Source: Spirogloea muscicola
Taxonomy: Eukaryota; Streptophyta; Zygnematophyceae; Spirogloeales; Spirogloeaceae
Length of the DNA stretch: 43,746 bases
Reading direction: 5' to 3'
Assembly (NCBI GenBank): GCA_009602725.1
Contig: WELB01000066.1
Location: forward strand, 59,865-103,610
The position numbers were made by a program, and so were the translations under genes. The notes under the pieces are model-generated. The model was not told where the DNA came from, searched no databases, and was given only the letters and a program-made list of their open reading frames with translations. Every line of letters starts with the position of its first letter. The first letter of the stretch is position 1. Shown here piece by piece: positions 38,647-43,746 of the stretch.

Positions 38647-39560
38647 CGAAGCGGGCGGCCGGCCGTGGTGAAGAGGGTCCAGGCCGGCGCCCTCGACAGC
38701 TGAAATTAAGGGAGCGGCTGAACGACAAGGAGCGGGAGGGCTGCCATGCGCGCCTGCGCTTTGGAAGCTGCGCCGCTACTGCTGCTGATGCCATCCCTCT
38801 TCTGTCGCTTCTAGTTAGGTTTCCCCTCAGGTCAGGAGATAGCTCAGCCTTCTTGTAGTATGTCCCATATTTTCTTTCTTTCATTTATTCTCCTCGCAGG
38901 TACTCAGGTTGTGAGCTTCACTCAGCTTGTGAGCTTCTTCACATTCTTTTCATGTACTCCTGGACCACAGTCATGGCACTCATTTTGTGCCTCATGTTAT
39001 CAACACACTCCGCTTCACGCGAACAAAAGGCAGGCATGCCCGCCACATGCTGCCGGTGTCACTACTTGCAGGCTTATGTGTGGTAGGAACTACCGCTGCT
39101 AAGCTCTTGTCTACTGTGCGCCCTCTTGTACATGGTATTGGTTTGCCATTGATATCAGTTGCAGAAGGAGGTGTAAATTTCATTGTCTGGAGCTGAGCCT
39201 GGTATCGCTTCTGTGTTGCTTAAGCTGCCACCTCTAAAAAATGGTATGCCGCAGCTATGGGCATGCGACCGCCAGGCAGCTGCTGGCATGGCGGCAGTCT
39301 TGACCAGGCATCAGCATGCCGCAGAGTGGGCTCAGCACCTGCTTCCAGCACGAAAAAGCTAGCCTCTCACACCCATTGCCTTGCATTGTGTCACCTTAGG
39401 CACCTTAGTTTCGGTCTCCACATCATGTAGCCTTGTTTAGTTTGCACTAGCCTCTGCTTTGAACAATGTATTGGCTTGAATAAGCCTCCCTTTCAATTTC
39501 ATGCGCACCGCGCGCCTTCCCCCTTGCATTGGAAATGCTGTTTCTCACATTTCTTCGCTT
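38647..39560. other. intergenic between KEG and the reductase
   Basis: KEG 3' UTR followed by unassigned sequence. It contains an imperfect palindrome at 39269-39294. No gene is supported. Confidence 0.4.
39269..39294. repeat. imperfect inverted repeat
   Basis: CCGCCA at 39269-39274 and TGGCGG at 39289-39294 flank GGCAGCTGCTGGCA, whose centre GCAGCTGC is itself palindromic. Possible dyad binding site or chance. Confidence 0.5.
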
Positions 39561-39564
39561 TCTT

Positions 39565-39728
39565 TACTGGCCTCTCTTGGAAGCGTCTTCCTAATGATTT
39601 CTTGTCTTCTACGATCTGGGCCTCGCAACCTCCGCCTGACAGCAGACCTCGGGAAGCTCTTTCGGGCGGCTTCGCTTCTCTCTCGTCGGGGGCTGGCCTG
39701 TCACAGACCGCGCCCCCTGGAAGCGGCA
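39565..39728 (+). repeat. diverged dispersed-repeat copy
   Basis: Contains GGGGCTGGCCTGTCACAGAC, then GCGCCCCCTGGAAGCGGC, with a partial unit upstream (CTGGCCTCTCTTGGAAGCGT). It lies about 200 bp upstream of the reductase start codon, so it may belong to that promoter. Confidence 0.45.
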
Positions 39729-39923
39729 GCACACCCAATCAGCTGGACTGCAGCCCGGCGCAGAGCCAGCTCGAGCGCTCAAAGAGGCTCACGGAGGCTG
39801 CTGATCGGCAGCTGCAGCTTGTGAGAGCCGAATTGTGGGAGTTCTCGTGACCTTGCCCACGTTCCTCGCTGCGGCGGCGCTGGAGCTGTGGAAGCGGTGG
39901 AGCTGGGCGCCCAGCTCGGGGCG

Positions 39924-42318
39924 ATGGAGGAGGACTCGCCGTTCCGGGCGACGGTGCTGGCCGGGCGCGCGGCGCTCATCACCGGCGGCGGCTCCGGCAT
40001 CGGCCTGGAGATTGCGCGGCAGTTCGGGCGGCACGGCGCCCGCCTGGCCCTCATGGGCCGCCGCGAGGCGGTGCTCGAGGCCGCCGCGGAGCTCCTGAGA
40101 GCGGACGGCACCGAGGTGAGCCACTGCTGCCAGCTTCCGCCACCGCCACTACTGCTGCTCGGCTCCCGCACTTTAGAATTGTCAGGCTGAAGAGCCTGAA
40201 TTGCAATCCACAGCTCGTTGTGCAGTAACGACACCATTACCTACCAATTGTTGTTTTTAGATACGACTATTACTCAATATTTCTTCAATATGCTTTCCTG
40301 GACCACAGGGTCGCCAACACTAAACAACTTCAGGGCTCGTCCGGGGTTAACAGTAGCTGGTCCGTATGCCTGTCCTGTTGATCTGACACGTTCAATCTCG
40401 AGCCAGCTTAGATCTGCCGACAGGCCAGATAGTCTGTCATAGTCCTGCTGTGTCATGCGCTTCCGTTGTTCTGCCAGGCCATCTGGGTGCAGGGCGATGT
40501 GCGGAGCAAGGACGATGCGGCGCGCGCTGTCGAGCATGCCGTGGCGGCGTTTGGACGGCTCGACATTCTCGTGAACGGCGCCGCTGGCAACTTCCTTGTA
40601 CCGGCCGAGGACCTTTCGCCCAATGGCTTCCGAACAGGTCAGTTTCAGGCGTGCTGAGCCAGCTTCCATCTGCAAGCAACTGTGATGGCCAGGTCAACAT
40701 TTTGACGGGAGTTTAGCAGCACTGAGTTGCAACACACATACCTGGAACATCATGTGCTTTTCTATATCCTGCAGCAGGAATTGCCATTGTACACGGTTTA
40801 TCAAGTCATTTATTAGAGCCCCCCACAAAGAGAAAGATATCAATCAACAGAATGAGAATGCCTCTGACGTGTAGTTGGGCTTGTTGAACTTGTACTGACA
40901 ATTTTCAGTCAGAATCCCCTGCCTGTTGGTTCTACCTCTTGACTTAGGACATCAGGTCTAGTGCTGAACCTTCAAGCCAATTACAAGCTACTGAGAGACC
41001 CTTTTCTTTCTGCCTGGCACTGCCCTGCAGTCCTGGACATTGACACAGTGGGGACTTTCACCATGTCGCTTGCTGCGAGGCCACACCTCAGCCGGGGCGC
41101 GCCCGGGCGAGAGTCCGAGCCGGATGGTGGCCTTATCATCAACATCAGCGCCACTCTACAGTACACCGCAGCCTGGTACCAAGTCCACCTCGTCGCAGCC
41201 AAGGTGCTAGACCTTGCTCTTGATCTTTGTCAATTAGTATAGGAGTCTGATAAATAATTGTCCTATGATCCTAGCGTATGGTGGGTACACGAAGATCAAG
41301 CTGTTGAAATGTGGAGATCGCCAATAGCGGTCAGCAAGCTGTCCTTGGTATTACATGTCTGATATGAGAATTTTCTTTGGGACTGATGTCACCTTCTACA
41401 GCAGTTGTACACCAAGCTGCTGGATGCATGTCGTCTTGACTTTCATGCCCGTGGATGCATGGTAGTCATCTATGCATTTGCCTTATGACCATCTCATTGT
41501 TGGACCACTACCAAGTCAAGCTCGCCAAGGTCCGCTGGTCATTAAGAAATTTACGTACTCCTGCACTCGATGCAGGCAGCCATTGACAGCCTGACCAGGT
41601 CACTCGCACTCGAGTGGGGGACGGACTATGGCATCCGGGCAAACGTCATCGCCCCAGGGCCGATTGGCAATACACCGGGCATGGACAAGCTTGCGCCATC
41701 GGAGGTGGGCATAGAGCCCAGTGACTACATCCCTCTTGGTCGCATGGGGGAGAGCTGGGACATTGCCATGGCGGCACTCTACCTGGCCTCGCCTGCAGGT
41801 TGGCCTTGGCCCCCTTGCTTCCGCTTACCAGTCAGGATAACAAGTTGTGCTCAATGCTTGATGGTCTTTCTAATGTCCAAATTGCTTGCCCATAATCCAA
41901 GTGCAGATCATCTTCACAACGTGCTTCTTTAGTATCGTTCTCTTTCCAATACCAACCTGATTATGCATGCGGGAGTAAGTTGCATGCGTGTCTTGAATCT
42001 CTCCCATACTAAGCCACTTTGACTAGCAAGTCCTGCACTTCTGAGGCGTTGTCGTCAAGCAGAGACAAAGTGGTAACCAGAGTCCTAGACCTCGTACAGG
42101 GCATTGGTCACCGTGCCAATCTGCTTCTGTGTGCAGGCAAGTGGGTGAGCGGCGCAACAATGGTGGTGGATGGTGCAGGGTGGCTCTATCGCCCGCGGCT
42201 CGTGTCCAAGGAGGTCCTGCGCACGCTTGGCCGCACTGTGGAGCAACGGAGCCGAGAACGGCCGCGGATTTTGAGCGAGCGCGGCCCAAATAAGCCGCAC
42301 CTCAGCAGCAAGCTCTGA
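39924..42318 (+). CDS. DECR2: peroxisomal 2,4-dienoyl-CoA reductase (SDR family) with PTS1
   Basis: Five exons in phase: 39924-40115, 40478-40637, 41031-41203, 41576-41798 and 42137-42318, giving 309 residues (plant SDRb is about 298). It opens MEEDSPF, as in the family. Rossmann motif TGGGSGIG lies at residues 20-27, then MGRR for NADP selectivity, NGAAGNFL, SPNGFRTVLDID, INISATLQYTAAWYQVH with AAKAAID (catalytic Lys), EWGTDYGIRANVIAPGPIG, and GATMVVDGAGW. The last three residues are SKL, a canonical peroxisomal targeting signal. It reduces 2,4-dienoyl-CoA intermediates with NADPH so that polyunsaturated fatty acids can finish beta-oxidation. The ATG at 39924 is preferred because it gives the conserved N-terminus. 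Confidence 0.95.
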
Positions 42319-43005
42319 GGGTCGGCCATCAGTGTGTCGATCTTCGGGAAGCCACAGTGAAAATGTGAAGTGAACTCCTACTCCACATCTTGCTAGCTGG
42401 TGGACAAACTGGCTCCAAGAGCCCCGAGGTTTGTGACAGAACCAGTGGAGAAACAGTACTGTGGACGGCAGCTGTGCTTACATCAGGTGTCGTTGATCAT
42501 TCTTTACCCTCGCATGGGGGATCACTTATCATGCGCTTTTAGCATAGCATGCTTCCAAGTCGATGGGCTTTAGAGGCTAAAGTTGCAGAAGTGCGTGAGA
42601 ATTAGCTGGGTCGAGGACGCCCATTCTTGACGCTTTCCCTACATGAGGCCAGGGGCCATCTGCACTCTGCTGTGTCACGGCCATACGAGCCTTCGCTTGC
42701 TAACAACCGAGAACCTTGGAATTCATGGGCCTGAAAGCCACGTCAGAATTTGCTGCTGCCAGTGAAGAAAGTACAGGCTAAATGCGGTAGGTGACTATTT
42801 GTCAACATTCAGCTCTTATGCAGTCTGCCATGGGCTGCCTCTCCTGCCGTCGGCCGCATCTTGGTGGCCACTTGCTTTGGAGGGGTGTCGGAAATTTTCA
42901 CAGCGGTTGGGGCTGCCTGTGCTGTGCAGGTGGCTCCTCTGCGGCAGCGCTTGCGGTTCGTTACTCATGGTCAGGACATCGCTGAGGCAATTGCTCGATC
43001 GCATC
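42319..43005. other. 3' flank of the reductase, nothing assigned
   Basis: 3' UTR and intergenic DNA. No conserved protein fragment or clear repeat copy is seen. Confidence 0.4.
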
Positions 43006-43265
43006 CATGGCGTCTCTCCCAGCCCACCTCATGCCCCCTTTGGAAGTGCCACTCTCGTAGACGGCTGCTGACTCGAGGTTACTGGAACAGCATCTCCTCC
43101 AAGGCTCCCATCCGCTGTAGTCTCTCGCATATGGCTATGTGGGTTTGGCGCCTTTCGGCCCCTTGGATCCTTGTAAACTCCTGGGCTGGCCTCTCACAGC
43201 CATTGCCTCACTTTGGAAGAGCTTCTGAATGGCAGAAGAGAGAACCAGAAGAGCTGATGATGGAA
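43006..43265 (+). repeat. dispersed-repeat copies
   Basis: CATGCCCCCTTTGGAAGTGC at 43029 is a 3'-half unit. A fuller copy follows: GATCCTTGTAAACTCCTGGG, CTGGCCTCTCACAGCCATTG, CCTCACTTTGGAAGAGCTTC (43165-43227). The 3' part matches 21590 and 28610. Confidence 0.55.
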
Positions 43266-43696
43266 GAGCTTCTTCTCCTCGCCAATTTCTCCTGTTACTG
43301 CTGATATAGATAATTGTAATCTAATGGTAATTTAAGGATAATTTCTTCCATCATTCACGCCACCCCAGCTGGTCGCGGAGTTGGGCGCCTCGGGGTCCTG
43401 CCACGCAGGCATGCTCACGTGGACTCAGCGAGCATCCCGATTGGTCGATGAGATGCGCCCGGCTGCCCGCGGTCACCTGAGATATGTTTCCCAAGTCTGC
43501 CCGGTGTCTGCCCGCAGGTGAATTTGTCGGCTGCCCCGGCGCACTTCTCTGGGAGTCGATTTATTTCCTGCCCTAAACCCTGATTGCTTGCCTGGAGATT
43601 GGCCACAAACTCAGGGTTTTGGTACTGACCGATATCCGCGGGCAGGCTATGGAAGGTTGCCGGGCCCCAGCGGCCCTGGTCAGCTCCCTCCCCCCA

Positions 43697-43732
<36 letters not shown>

Positions 43733-43746
43733 GGCGCGGCCGCCGG
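43266..43746. promoter_or_regulatory. probable promoter of a gene running off the window
   Basis: Composition rises to GC-rich toward the end. A telo-box-like CCCTAAACCCT is at 43571-43581. The window ends in a (CCG)n run (about 43698-43731), like the GC-rich starts of PMS1 and KEG here. A start codon is not reached, so the strand is not certain. Confidence 0.35.

Overview
This is a stretch of nuclear DNA from a photosynthetic eukaryote of the green lineage. It is GC-rich and intron-dense. Six genes can be read exon by exon with consistent splice phases: (1) a BET/GTE-type bromodomain protein, minus, 4707-2464; (2) the MutL homologue PMS1, plus, about 5346-11467; (3) a group VIIIb (HECATE/INDEHISCENT-like) bHLH factor, plus, 15972-19731; (4) plastid-type glucose-6-phosphate isomerase, minus, 27744-22568; (5) the RING-kinase-ankyrin-HERC2-like E3 ligase KEEP ON GOING, plus, 30133-38646; (6) a peroxisomal 2,4-dienoyl-CoA reductase ending in SKL, plus, 39924-42318. 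KEG, the plastid PGI and the QAR-type bHLH point to a green plant. None of the four plus-strand stops I checked is followed closely by the TGTAA poly(A) signal usual in core chlorophytes, and exon number is land-plant-like, so a streptophyte alga is my best, unproven, guess.

Layout: 1-2000 is a cluster of a short dispersed repeat plus a decayed retroelement piece. GTE and PMS1 are head to head across about 640 bp. Between PMS1 and the bHLH gene (11468-15971) lie several coding-like but unassigned fragments, a GC-rich block, a perfect hairpin, another repeat copy and a long CT microsatellite. The bHLH gene and PGI converge on about 2.8 kb holding a second retroelement remnant and a repeat copy. 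PGI and KEG are head to head across about 2.4 kb full of the same repeat. KEG and the reductase are in tandem. The last 1.4 kb holds repeat copies and probably the promoter of a gene running off the window.

The genes are unrelated housekeeping or regulatory loci (chromatin reading, mismatch repair, transcription, carbon metabolism, ubiquitin signalling, fatty-acid oxidation); nothing suggests a cluster acting in one pathway. I found no CRISPR, tRNA, rRNA, viral or toxin genes and no clear undescribed multi-gene system. The least explained signal is the dispersed repeat family with a GGGCTGG...CCAGCC core. Also notable are a stop-free intron that splits the bHLH basic region, two GC-AG introns, and three single Ns (two beside T-runs) that look like assembly artefacts at GC-rich gene starts.
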